Positions 7,440-14,364 of a stretch of 19,111 nucleotides of DNA are shown here, piece by piece. The notes under the pieces are model-generated. The model saw only the letters and a program-made list of their open reading frames with translations. It was not told the DNA's origin and did no database searches. Origin of the DNA: Rhodobacterales bacterium (GTDB lineage Bacteria > Pseudomonadota > Alphaproteobacteria > Rhodobacterales > Rhodobacteraceae); contig JAAFIJ010000013.1 in NCBI GenBank assembly GCA_013298675.1, positions 1-19,111 of the forward strand, in the 5' to 3' direction. The position numbers and the translations under genes are program-made. Position 1 is the first letter of the stretch. Every line of letters begins with the position of its first letter.

Positions 7440-8105
7440 GAATAATCCGGTTTTGGCGTTGGAAGATGTGCGATTGACCTTGGCGGGAAATGCAGGACCC
7501 GTCGAGATTTTGAAAGGCATAACGCTAAACGTCGCCAAGGGCGAGACGCTTGGGCTGGTTGGGCCGTCAGGTTCGGGCAAATCTTCGTTACTGATGCTGA
7601 TGGGCGGGCTAGAACGCGCAACCAGCGGACGGGTGCAGGCCCTTGATCAGGATTTGACCGCTTTGGACGAAGATGGACTTGCGCGCTTTCGTCGGGGGCG
7701 CATGGGGGTGGTGTTTCAAAACTTTCATTTGATCCCGTCAATGACCGCCTTGGAAAACGTGGCAGTTCCTTTGGAGATTATGGGGGCAGAAGACGCCTTT
7801 GGCCGCGCTGAGGCGGAATTGGTGGCCGTGGGCCTGGGCGCGCGCATCCACCACTACCCCGCACAGCTGTCAGGGGGCGAACAACAACGGGTGGCACTGG
7901 CACGCGCAGCAGCACCCCGGCCCGCGATTTTCCTGGCCGATGAACCCACGGGCAACCTTGACGGGGTCAACGGCAGTGCAATCATGGATTTGATCTTTGC
8001 CACGGGGCGACCTTGGTGATGGTCACCCATGCCGCAGACTTGGCGGCACGGTGTGACCGCGTGATCCGGTTGGCCGATGGTCAGATTGTACAGGCAGCAT
8101 CATGA
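7438..8105 (+). pseudogene. ybbA: YbbA/LolD-type ABC transporter ATPase, frameshifted near the 3' end
   Basis: This encodes the ATP-binding subunit of a MacB/LolD-like (ABC3) system partnered with the permease that follows. From ATG 7438 (ribosome site GAAGGGG, 5 nt upstream) it has Walker A GPSGSGKSS (42-50), Q-loop FQNFH (93-97), signature LSGGEQQR (144-151) and Walker B with D-loop FLADEPTGNLDG (165-176). Frame 1 then ends prematurely after 193 residues at TGA 8017-8019. In the -1 frame the missing tail is still readable from 8001 (HGATLVMVTHAADLAARC and on), with the H-loop histidine, ending at TGA 8103-8105 in a 4-bp overlap with the permease ATG. The two parts cannot be joined by a 1-base change without losing about four family residues, so a 13-nt deletion fits best (intact length about 226). 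The truncated product lacks the H-loop and should not hydrolyse ATP normally. A sequencing error remains possible. Confidence 0.82.
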
Positions 8106-10639
8106 GCAAGCCTTCAAATTGGCGTTTGGCTGCGCGCATGGCTGCGCGCGAATTGCGTGGGGGGATAAAAGGTTTCGGCGTGCTTTTGGCCTGCCTTGCC
8201 TTGGGTGTGGCCGCGATTGCCGCGGTTGGCATGGTACGCGCGGCCATTGAACAAGGCCTGACCGACCAAGGTGCGATCCTGCTGGGTGGCGACGCTCAGG
8301 TTGAATTCACCTACAGAACCGCCAACGCGGAAGAGCGTGCTTGGATCGAAAGCATTTCTGATCAGGTGTCCGAGATCATAGATTTTCGGTCGATGATTGT
8401 GGTGGGGACAGGTGACGCAGAAACCCGCGCGTTGACCCAAGTAAAGGCGGTAGACGGGGCGTATCCGCTGCTGGGTACATTGGCCTTGGCCGAGGGGACC
8501 TTGCCACAGGCGCTATCAGGTTCAGATGGGCTACCGGGTGCCGTAATGGACAAGGTTTTGGTCGATCAGTTGGGTCTTACCATCGGCGACCAATTTCGGT
8601 TGGGAACCCAGGACTTTGCACTGGGTGGGGTGATTTTGCGCGAACCTGATGCGTCAAACGGCGGGTTTGCTTTGGCACCCCGGTTGATCGTGATGACAGC
8701 GGATTTGGCGAACTCTGGATTGATCGGGCCTGGCACAGTGTTCGACAGTGCTTACCGCATGATCCTGCCCAAAGGCACAGATATGGAAGCGCTGAAGATC
8801 ATCGCAGAAAAGGCCTACCGCGAACAGGGTCTGCGTTGGTCGGACAGCCGCAGTGCCGCCCCGGGTGTAGAGCGTTTTGTGGAACGGATCGGGTCTTTCC
8901 TTGTGTTGGTAGGATTGGCAGGCTTGGCGGTAGGTGGCGTGGGCGTTGCATCGGCCGTTCGTGCCTATCTAGATGGCAAAATCTCTACGATCGCCACGTT
9001 GCGAAGCCTTGGCGCTGAAGGCCAGTTGATCTTTCGCACCTATCTGCTGCAAATCGCCGTGCTTTCGGTGATTGGCGTGGCCATTGGTCTGATCATCGGC
9101 GCCGGGGTTCCGGTTGCCCTGTCAGGGCCAATCGAGGCAGCATTACCGTTTCCTGCGGAGATTGGTTTTTATCCAAAACCGATCATTGAGGCGGCGTTTT
9201 ACGGCATCGTTTCGGCGTTCCTGTTCGCGCTTTGGCCACTCGCACGCAGCGAACAAGTCCGTGCGGCGGCGCTTTACCGTGGCGAAACCGGGTCTGGTTT
9301 GCCGCGCCGTCAGCATTTGATCACCATCGGCCTGTTGGTTTTCCTGTTGGTCGGGGGCGCGGTTGTGTTGTCTGGCGTGGCGACGCTTGCGCTTTACACT
9401 GCGGGCGGGGTCGTGGCGGCCTTGGGCGTTCTGGCAATGGCCGCATGGTGTCTGACGCGCGCCGCAAGACGGCTGGCGCGGCTGCGCATATTGCGCGGGT
9501 CGGTGGCATGGCGTTTGGCGCTAGCCTCTATCGGCGCGCCAAGGTCTGAAGCGGTTCAAGTGGTTCTGGCGCTGGGGCTTGGCCTGACTGTCCTCGCGTC
9601 AGTTGGACAGATCGAGTCCAACCTGCGGGCTGCGATTTCTCGTGATTTACCAACGCGGGCACCATCGTTCTTTTTTGTCGATATCCAGAATGATCAGATC
9701 GACGGGTTTCGCGCCAAGCTGGCCGAAAATGACCAAGTGAGCAAAGTCGAAAGCGCACCGATGCTGCGCGGCGTGGTCACCTTGATCAATGGGCGTGATG
9801 CGCGCGAGGTTGCGGGCAATCATTGGGTGGTCATGGGGGACCGCGGCCTGACCTATTCGGCCACAAAACCCGAAGGAACGACCCTGACCGAGGGGGTCTG
9901 GTGGCCGCAGGATTACTCCGGACCGCCGCAAGTGTCATTCGCCGCAGAAGAGGCCGAAGAGATGGGCCTGAAACTGGGCGACAAAATCACCATGAACATT
10001 CTGGGTCGGGATATTGAGGCCGAGATTACCAGCTTTCGGGTGGTTGACTTTTCCAACGCCGGGATGGGGTTTGTGATGTCGATGAACCCAAGCGCGATTG
10101 CGGGTGCGCCGCATACCCATATTGCCACAGTCTATGCAACCGAGGCTGCAGAGGCCGCGATCCTGCGCGATATGTCGCGCGCTTACCCGAATATCACGGC
10201 GATTGGCATCAAGGCCGCAATAGGCCGGGTGAGCGAGGCGCTTGGCGCGATTGCCCAAGCGACAACGCTTGCCGCTATGGCCACACTTCTGACTGGGTTT
10301 GTGGTTCTGATTGGTGCGGCCGCAGCGGGTGAGCGCGCGCGGCGCTATGAAGCGGCAGTCTTGAAGGTGCTGGGTGCGTCGCGGGCGCGAATACTTGTGA
10401 GCTTTGCTGTGCGGGCTGCATTGACCGGCGCTGCGGCGGGTTTGGTCGCGATCCTTGCCGGCGCGGCTGGTGGATGGGCAGTTCTGACCTTTGTGATGGA
10501 AAGCCCGTACCAGTTTGAATGGAAATCGGCGGTCGCGATCGTGTTCGGTGGAATTCTCGCGACTCTGCTGGCAGGTCTGGTCTTTGCTTGGCGCCCCTTG
10601 GCCGCACGTCCAGCACAGGTTTTGCGCAGCGCCGAGTGA
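8102..10639 (+). CDS. ybbP: ABC3/FtsX-type permease, YbbP-like
   Basis: This 845-residue inner-membrane permease belongs to the FtsX/MacB/LolCE class, whose members act on lipids or hydrophobic molecules at the periplasmic face rather than as ordinary channels. One helix at about 25-45 is followed by a periplasmic domain (46-260), then helices at about 262-285, 313-340, 360-381, 405-425, 430-450 and 489-502. A second periplasmic domain (505-715) and a second FtsX core (720-800, then 812-832) follow. The duplicated layout and the C-terminal ARPAQVLRS motif match YbbP. The ATG at 8102 overlaps the original ybbA stop in ATGA, a classical translational coupling. With ybbA frameshifted, ribosomes terminate 83 bp earlier, which may lower its translation. 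The permease frame itself is intact, so inactivation of the module, if real, looks recent. Its substrate is unknown. Confidence 0.9.
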   Translation: MSKPSNWRLAARMAARELRGGIKGFGVLLACLALGVAAIAAVGMVRAAIEQGLTDQGAILLGGDAQVEFTYRTANAEERAWIESISDQVSEIIDFRSMIVVGTGDAETRALTQVKAVDGAYPLLGTLALAEGTLPQALSGSDGLPGAVMDKVLVDQLGLTIGDQFRLGTQDFALGGVILREPDASNGGFALAPRLIVMTADLANSGLIGPGTVFDSAYRMILPKGTDMEALKIIAEKAYREQGLRWSDSRSAAPGVERFVERIGSFLVLVGLAGLAVGGVGVASAVRAYLDGKISTIATLRSLGAEGQLIFRTYLLQIAVLSVIGVAIGLIIGAGVPVALSGPIEAALPFPAEIGFYPKPIIEAAFYGIVSAFLFALWPLARSEQVRAAALYRGETGSGLPRRQHLITIGLLVFLLVGGAVVLSGVATLALYTAGGVVAALGVLAMAAWCLTRAARRLARLRILRGSVAWRLALASIGAPRSEAVQVVLALGLGLTVLASVGQIESNLRAAISRDLPTRAPSFFFVDIQNDQIDGFRAKLAENDQVSKVESAPMLRGVVTLINGRDAREVAGNHWVVMGDRGLTYSATKPEGTTLTEGVWWPQDYSGPPQVSFAAEEAEEMGLKLGDKITMNILGRDIEAEITSFRVVDFSNAGMGFVMSMNPSAIAGAPHTHIATVYATEAAEAAILRDMSRAYPNITAIGIKAAIGRVSEALGAIAQATTLAAMATLLTGFVVLIGAAAAGERARRYEAAVLKVLGASRARILVSFAVRAALTGAAAGLVAILAGAAGGWAVLTFVMESPYQFEWKSAVAIVFGGILATLLAGLVFAWRPLAARPAQVLRSAE

Positions 10640-10643
10640 GAAT

Positions 10644-10691
10644 GGCTGGCGAAACCAGCCGCGCACAAGGGCATCGAGCCCCTGTGCGCGG
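10644..10691. terminator. Tandem overlapping hairpins after ybbP
   Basis: Five bases past the ybbP stop, GGCTGG-CGAAA-CCAGCC (10644-10660) forms a perfect 6-bp stem. Immediately after, sharing two bases with it, CCGCGCACA pairs perfectly with TGTGCGCGG (10659-10667 with 10683-10691). An inner GGGC/GCCC stem is separated from this by one A/C mismatch, giving 13 bp in all. There is no following U-tract. The position between convergent genes fits a bidirectional transcription end or mRNA 3' stabiliser. A smaller self-complementary GCGTTTTAACGC at 10733-10744 overlaps the stop of the opposing gene. Confidence 0.5.
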
Positions 10692-10743
10692 CGTTGCCAC
10701 GGTAGGGTGAGCCACCTTTGGTCAAATTCGTGGCGTTTTAACG

Positions 10744-11772
10744 CTAATCGAAGGTTCCGGTTACGCGCCCTAGCAACATGAAAGCCCGAGCGGTTCGAGT
10801 ATCGGACAGGTCCGACAAATCAGCATCAGACGCATTGCGTTCAAACTCTGCAAATGTCTTGTCGAACGTGCGCAGAAAATGGTGGGCCGCATCGCGGAAA
10901 ACTGGGTCTTCGCGCATGCGGCCAGCGGTCAGTGCAAGGCTGGACCGGTCACGCACTCCGCCAAGGGCAGCAATTGTGCGCCCCCGCTCACCCGCGGCAA
11001 ATTTGCGCCATAGCTCTGCTCGGGCGCGGTCAGGCTTCAGGTCATCCATATAGATGCCTTCCTGACTGAGCAGGGTCAGCACGTCTTGTGCAGCACGGAT
11101 CAGTTTGGCAACGGTGCGGTCCTCTAGCGCCAGACGCAGCGCGCGAAAGCCTGCTTTGTCATCGGCGTTTTCAGGAAATTGCAATGCCCGGACAAAATCC
11201 TGCAATGACAGAGGCGCACGAAGATCCTCGGCCGGGGTGCCTAGCGCAAGGACCGGCTGTTCCATGTCGTCGGATTGCGGCGCGGGGGCCAATAGGGCAG
11301 CCTTGCGGTCAGCAGAGGGCACCGTCAGCGCATTGTCGCGGCGCGAAGCAAAGCTGGCCAAGGTGGTTTCAGTATGCCGGGCAGTCGCTGCAATTTCATC
11401 GATCTTGCGTTCGACCGAGGGCTTTATTGCGCCACTTGCAGACTGGTTCGACAAATACGCCTGCCTCATCGCGTCAACACTTGCCTGCAATCGTTGCGCC
11501 TCTGTCCGAAGGGCACGCACCGAACGCAAGGTGGTCACTGATGCCCAAATCAAAGCAAGCGGCAAAAACACAACCAACAGGGTCAGAACCAGCCCCAATG
11601 AGCCTGTTTCCTGTGAGCCAGACCAAAGATAGGTCACCACAGCAGTGACCCAAACGACACAAAGTGCGACGGCCACCCATTCGCTGCGCGAAAGGCCATT
11701 CAGCGCGTCTGCCAAAGGGGGCAGCGTGTTGGGGCCATTGGTGCGGCCGGACGGGGAATGGCGTTCTGTCAT
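10744..11772 (-). CDS. Conserved membrane protein of unknown function beside greA
   Basis: I do not recognise a named family for this 342-residue protein. It begins with a hydrophilic, proline-rich stretch and has two closely spaced membrane helices (about 33-50 and 58-80). These are followed by a probable coiled coil (about 83-112, rich in L, R, Q and A) and a linker with alanine, proline and acidic residues (about 140-185). It ends in a soluble helical domain with many charged residues (about 185-342). The topology suggests a membrane anchor carrying a large domain on one side, probably cytoplasmic. The ATG at 11772 follows GGGGA by 8 nt. It lies 78 bp downstream of greA on the same strand, so co-transcription is plausible. 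Function cannot be assigned. Confidence 0.75.
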   Translation of the reverse strand: MTERHSPSGRTNGPNTLPPLADALNGLSRSEWVAVALCVVWVTAVVTYLWSGSQETGSLGLVLTLLVVFLPLALIWASVTTLRSVRALRTEAQRLQASVDAMRQAYLSNQSASGAIKPSVERKIDEIAATARHTETTLASFASRRDNALTVPSADRKAALLAPAPQSDDMEQPVLALGTPAEDLRAPLSLQDFVRALQFPENADDKAGFRALRLALEDRTVAKLIRAAQDVLTLLSQEGIYMDDLKPDRARAELWRKFAAGERGRTIAALGGVRDRSSLALTAGRMREDPVFRDAAHHFLRTFDKTFAEFERNASDADLSDLSDTRTARAFMLLGRVTGTFD

Positions 11773-11781
11773 GTGTTGTGT

Positions 11782-11793
11782 CCCCGAGTGGGG
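11782..11793 (-). promoter_or_regulatory. Hairpin covering the ribosome site of the membrane-protein gene
   Basis: On the minus strand CCCC-ACTC-GGGG forms a 4-bp GC stem (11793-11782) whose right arm is the only ribosome-binding candidate (GGGGA) of the gene starting at 11772. Pairing would hide this site, so translation could depend on opening of the stem. The stem is short and the effect is inferred. Confidence 0.25.
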
Positions 11794-11820
11794 GCTCTTT
11801 CTAGAGTCAAATCAGTGGTT

Positions 11821-11834
11821 GCATCAGCTGATGC
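11821..11834 (-). terminator. 14-bp palindrome after greA, weak terminator or protein site
   Basis: GCATCAGCTGATGC is a perfect 14-bp palindrome located 16 bp beyond the greA stop. As RNA it gives a 5-bp stem with loop AGCT, but no U-tract follows on the minus strand, so it is at best a weak or attenuating terminator between greA and the membrane-protein gene. As DNA it could be a dimeric protein-binding site. Nothing in the sequence decides between these. Confidence 0.3.
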
Positions 11835-11850
11835 GCGGGACCACGACAAA

Positions 11851-12321
11851 TCAGATAAATCGAACGCTCAGGATCTCATATCCGCGATCACCGCCGGGGG
11901 TTTTCACCTCGACACTGTCGCCTTCCTCTTTGCCGATCAGGGCGCGGGCCAAGGGCGAGCGGATGTTCAACATCCCGTTCTCGATATCAGCCTCGGGCTC
12001 TCCGACGATTTGATAGGTCTTTTTCTCATCTGTGTCTTCGTCAACCAAGGTGACTGTGGCCCCAAATTTGATGGCACCGGACAGCTTCGTCGGATCAATC
12101 ACTTCGGCCAACGAAATGATCGCCTCAAGTTCCTTGATTCGGCCCTCGATAAAGCTCTGTTTTTCGCGCGCGGAATGATATTCGGCGTTTTCGGACAGAT
12201 CGCCATGTTCGCGTGCCTCGGCAATCGCACGGATAATTGCCGGGCGTTCCACCGATTTCAACACTTTCAACTCTTCGTCCAGCGCGGTGAAGCCCGCGCG
12301 CGTCATCGGGATTTTTTCCAT
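11851..12321 (-). CDS. greA: Transcription elongation factor GreA
   Basis: GreA inserts its coiled coil into the RNA polymerase secondary channel and stimulates cleavage of backtracked transcripts. The protein from ATG 12321 is 156 residues, close to the usual 158, and begins MEKIPMT. The N-terminal coiled coil carries the catalytic acidic tip GDLSENAEYH (D41 and E44), and the C-terminal FKBP-like domain (about 80-156) includes GxxVxL and SPLARALIG. Upstream in-frame codons reach 12369, but the added residues are unlike the family. The start is preceded by AAAAGG, a weak and close ribosome site. It is divergent from ETF-QO and upstream of the conserved membrane-protein gene. Confidence 0.96.
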   Translation of the reverse strand: MEKIPMTRAGFTALDEELKVLKSVERPAIIRAIAEAREHGDLSENAEYHSAREKQSFIEGRIKELEAIISLAEVIDPTKLSGAIKFGATVTLVDEDTDEKKTYQIVGEPEADIENGMLNIRSPLARALIGKEEGDSVEVKTPGGDRGYEILSVRFI

Positions 12322-12371
12322 TGGCCTTTTCACGCAAATGACAAGGCCACGGACCCACGACGGGACCATGA

Positions 12372-12399
12372 CCTATAACTACACATATCCGTAACTGAA
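12372..12399 (-). promoter_or_regulatory. Possible greA promoter
   Basis: On the minus strand TTCAGT (complement of 12394-12399) and TATAGG (complement of 12372-12377) are spaced by 16 nt, about 50 bp before the greA start. The match to the consensus is moderate and was found by eye only. Confidence 0.25.
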
Positions 12400-12427
12400 C
12401 CGAGGCGAGGGCAGATTGCAAGGGGGC

Positions 12428-12517
12428 ATGGCGCGAAAAGGCAAAACCCGTCGCATCAAGCGAAGAAAATTGCGCAGCAAGCCGACAAAAGAGGTGGGAA
12501 GTTGCGTCACAAGTTGA
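12428..12517 (+). CDS. Possible 29-residue, highly basic small protein or leader peptide upstream of ETF-QO
   Basis: An ATG at 12428 opens a 29-codon frame ending in TGA at 12515-12517. AAGG lies 4 nt upstream of the ATG within AAGGGGG, a usable ribosome site. The product begins MARKGKTRRIKRRKLRSK; 12 of its first 21 residues are Lys or Arg, and the last eight are neutral or acidic. I recognise no family. It could be a small RNA-binding protein, a regulatory leader peptide for the ETF-QO gene 71 bp downstream, or a chance frame in purine-rich DNA. Its last codons overlap the left arm of an inverted repeat at 12503-12546, which would allow translation of the ORF to affect folding. The evidence is weak. 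Confidence 0.25.
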   Translation: MARKGKTRRIKRRKLRSKPTKEVGSCVTS

Positions 12518-12546
12518 CCTTATAACGCCCATCGGGCAATGACGCA
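12503..12546 (+). repeat. 7-bp inverted repeat with nested hairpin in the ETF-QO leader region
   Basis: TGCGTCA at 12503-12509 is the exact complement of TGACGCA at 12540-12546, with 30 bp between. The arms can extend by one U-G pair. A small GCCC-ATC-GGGC hairpin (12527-12537) is nested inside. TATAAC at 12521-12526 within the interval resembles a -10 box but has no good -35 partner. The repeat could be an operator pair or an RNA element, and ends 29 bp before the ribosome site. Confidence 0.35.
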
Positions 12547-12588
12547 GCAGAGTTTCGGACCAATCGAGCCAGACCAAGGAGACTACCG

Positions 12589-14238
12589 ATGAACCAGCAA
12601 ATCGTGCGCGAGCAGATGGAATACGACGTGGTGATCGTGGGCGCGGGGCCCGCGGGTCTGTCTGCGGCGATCCGTCTGAAACAGCTGGATGCCAACCTTT
12701 CGGTCGTTGTGCTGGAAAAAGGGTCCGAGGTCGGCGCGCATATCTTGTCGGGTGCGGTTCTTGACCCTGTCGGGCTGGATGCGTTGATCCCGGATTGGAA
12801 AGCCAAAGGTGCGCCGATCAAAACCGAGGTCAAGGAAGACAACTTTTACATCCTTGGCCCCGCCGGGCAGATCCGCATCCCCAACTTTCCCATGCCACCC
12901 CTGATGAACAATCACGGCAACTACATTGTCTCTATGGCCAATGTCTGCCGCTGGATGGCCGGGCAAGCCGAAGAACTGGGGGTGGAGATTTTCCCCGGCA
13001 TGGCGTGTTCAGAACTGGTTTACGGTGATGCGGGCGAAGTGCGCGGCGTGGTCGCAGGTGAATTCGGTCGCAACGCCGATGGAACTCCGGGTCCGAACTA
13101 CGAACCGGGGATGGCGCTGCTTGGCAAATACGTCTTCTTGTCAGAAGGCGTTCGCGGGTCGTTGTCCAAGGAAGTGATGGCGAAATACGAACTGTCCAAA
13201 GGTCATTGCCCCCAGAAATTCGGCCTTGGCATGAAAGAGATCTGGGAGATTGACCCCGCAAAGCACAAACTGGGCACCGTAACCCACACCATGGGTTGGC
13301 CGCTTGGGTCGAATGCGGGCGGCGGATCGTTCATCTATCATCTTGAAAACAATCAGGTCTATGTGGGATTTGTCGTTCACCTGAACTATAAGAACCCGCA
13401 TCTTTATCCTTACATGGAATTCCAACGCTTCAAGCATCACCCGATGGTGGCTGACCTTTTGAAGGGTGGCAAACGGGTGGCTTACGGCGCGCGCGCAATT
13501 TCTGAAGGCGGCATTCAGTCTATTCCCAAGATGGTGGCACCGGGCGTGGCGCTGCTGGGTTGTTCTGCGGGTCTGGTAAACGTGCCTCGTATCAAGGGCA
13601 ACCACAACGCCATGCTGTCAGGGATTGCCGCAGCAGAAGCTGCCCATGCCGCCTTGGCCGCTGGCCGTTCAGGTGACGAATTAACGGCCTATGAGGCAAC
13701 AGTACGCGGGGGTGCCATCGGCAAAGACCTGCATAAAGTGCGCAATGTGAAACCGCTTTGGTCGCGCTTTGGCCTTGTCGCCTCGCTTTTGGGCGGCGGC
13801 ATAAGCATGTGGGCCAGCACACTCGGACTCGGCCTGTTCACCCTGCGCCACAAGAAATCTGACGCGGCCGCGACAGAGCCTGCGATCAAGCACCAACCGA
13901 TTGACTATCCAAAACCCGATGGCGTTTTGTCGTTTGACCGCCTGACCAACGTGGCATTTTCGTTCACCAACCATGATGAAAATCAGCCTGCGCACCTAAA
14001 GTTAAAGGATGCGTCGGTGCCCATTTTGGTCAATTTGCCGAAATACGCTGAACCCGCCCAGCGGTATTGCCCCGCGGGTGTCTATGAAGTGATCGCAGAA
14101 CCCGGCAAGGAACCGCGTTTTCAGATCAATTTCCAAAACTGCGTGCATTGCAAAACCTGTGACATCAAGGACCCGTCGCAGAACATCACATGGACAACGC
14201 CGATGGGTGGTGGCGGACCGAACTATCCGAACATGTAA
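12589..14238 (+). CDS. Electron transfer flavoprotein-ubiquinone oxidoreductase
   Basis: ETF-QO (ETFDH) takes electrons from the soluble electron-transfer flavoprotein, reduced by acyl-CoA and other dehydrogenases, and reduces ubiquinone in the membrane. The 549-residue protein opens with the FAD dinucleotide fold VIVGAGPAGLSAA (16-28), continues through the long mixed FAD/quinone domain with conserved GWPLGSNAGGGSFIYH and LLGCSAGLVNVPRIKGNHNAM, and ends in a 4Fe-4S domain. The four cluster cysteines are C494 (RYCPAG), C518, C521 and C524 (NCVHCKTCDIKDP). The length is typical. AAGGAG lies 7 nt before ATG 12589. The gene stands alone, divergent from greA and followed by strong hairpins. The partners etfA and etfB are not in this window. 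Confidence 0.96.
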   Translation: MNQQIVREQMEYDVVIVGAGPAGLSAAIRLKQLDANLSVVVLEKGSEVGAHILSGAVLDPVGLDALIPDWKAKGAPIKTEVKEDNFYILGPAGQIRIPNFPMPPLMNNHGNYIVSMANVCRWMAGQAEELGVEIFPGMACSELVYGDAGEVRGVVAGEFGRNADGTPGPNYEPGMALLGKYVFLSEGVRGSLSKEVMAKYELSKGHCPQKFGLGMKEIWEIDPAKHKLGTVTHTMGWPLGSNAGGGSFIYHLENNQVYVGFVVHLNYKNPHLYPYMEFQRFKHHPMVADLLKGGKRVAYGARAISEGGIQSIPKMVAPGVALLGCSAGLVNVPRIKGNHNAMLSGIAAAEAAHAALAAGRSGDELTAYEATVRGGAIGKDLHKVRNVKPLWSRFGLVASLLGGGISMWASTLGLGLFTLRHKKSDAAATEPAIKHQPIDYPKPDGVLSFDRLTNVAFSFTNHDENQPAHLKLKDASVPILVNLPKYAEPAQRYCPAGVYEVIAEPGKEPRFQINFQNCVHCKTCDIKDPSQNITWTTPMGGGGPNYPNM

Positions 14239-14257
14239 AGCCTACGCGTCGCTGGAC

Positions 14258-14306
14258 ACTTCTGCGCGAGAAGTTGCGGGTCGGGGCATGAAACACCCCG
14301 GCCCGC
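14258..14306 (+). terminator. Tandem hairpins after the ETF-QO gene
   Basis: ACTTCT-GCGCG-AGAAGT (14258-14274) is a perfect 6-bp stem. One base later GCGGGTCGGGG pairs with CCCCGGCCCGC (14276-14286 with 14296-14306) across a 9-nt loop, giving 11 bp with a single U-G pair. That pair is favourable only in the plus-strand transcript. The element begins 20 bp past the stop codon and precedes the next promoter candidate, so it probably ends ETF-QO transcription, although no U-tract follows. Confidence 0.55.
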
Positions 14307-14307
14307 A

Positions 14308-14336
14308 TTGCGTCCGCGCTTGGGGCGCACTACCTT
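14308..14336 (+). promoter_or_regulatory. Probable promoter of the TPR-ispE unit
   Basis: TTGCGT (14308-14313) and TACCTT (14331-14336) are separated by exactly 17 nt, directly after the ETF-QO hairpins. The predicted transcript start is about 20 bp before the TPR gene's ATG. A 10-bp palindrome TTGCATGCAA (14335-14344) covers the expected start point and could bind a regulator. The -10 box is a modest match. Confidence 0.35.
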
Positions 14337-14364
14337 GCATGCAACCGCTTTAGGAGCCGTGCGC

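Noticed and set aside
8001..8019. Programmed -1 frameshifting at the GGGG run in ybbA
   Set aside because: No proper slippery heptamer and no clear downstream structure is seen, and slipping there would still leave the protein about four residues short at a conserved helix.
9935..10666. 243-codon minus-strand open frame opposite ybbP
   Set aside because: It is rich in R, H, Q and P, as expected for a shadow frame, and lies wholly opposite the conserved permease.
11088..12378. Plus-strand open frames opposite the membrane-protein gene and greA
   Set aside because: They overlap clearly coding DNA on the minus strand, and their composition is that of shadow frames.
14288..14353. 21-codon frame (ATG in the hairpin loop, stop TAG just before the TPR ribosome site)
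   Set aside because: It has no ribosome site, lies inside the terminator hairpin and has no sign of selection; the predicted promoter also starts downstream of its ATG.
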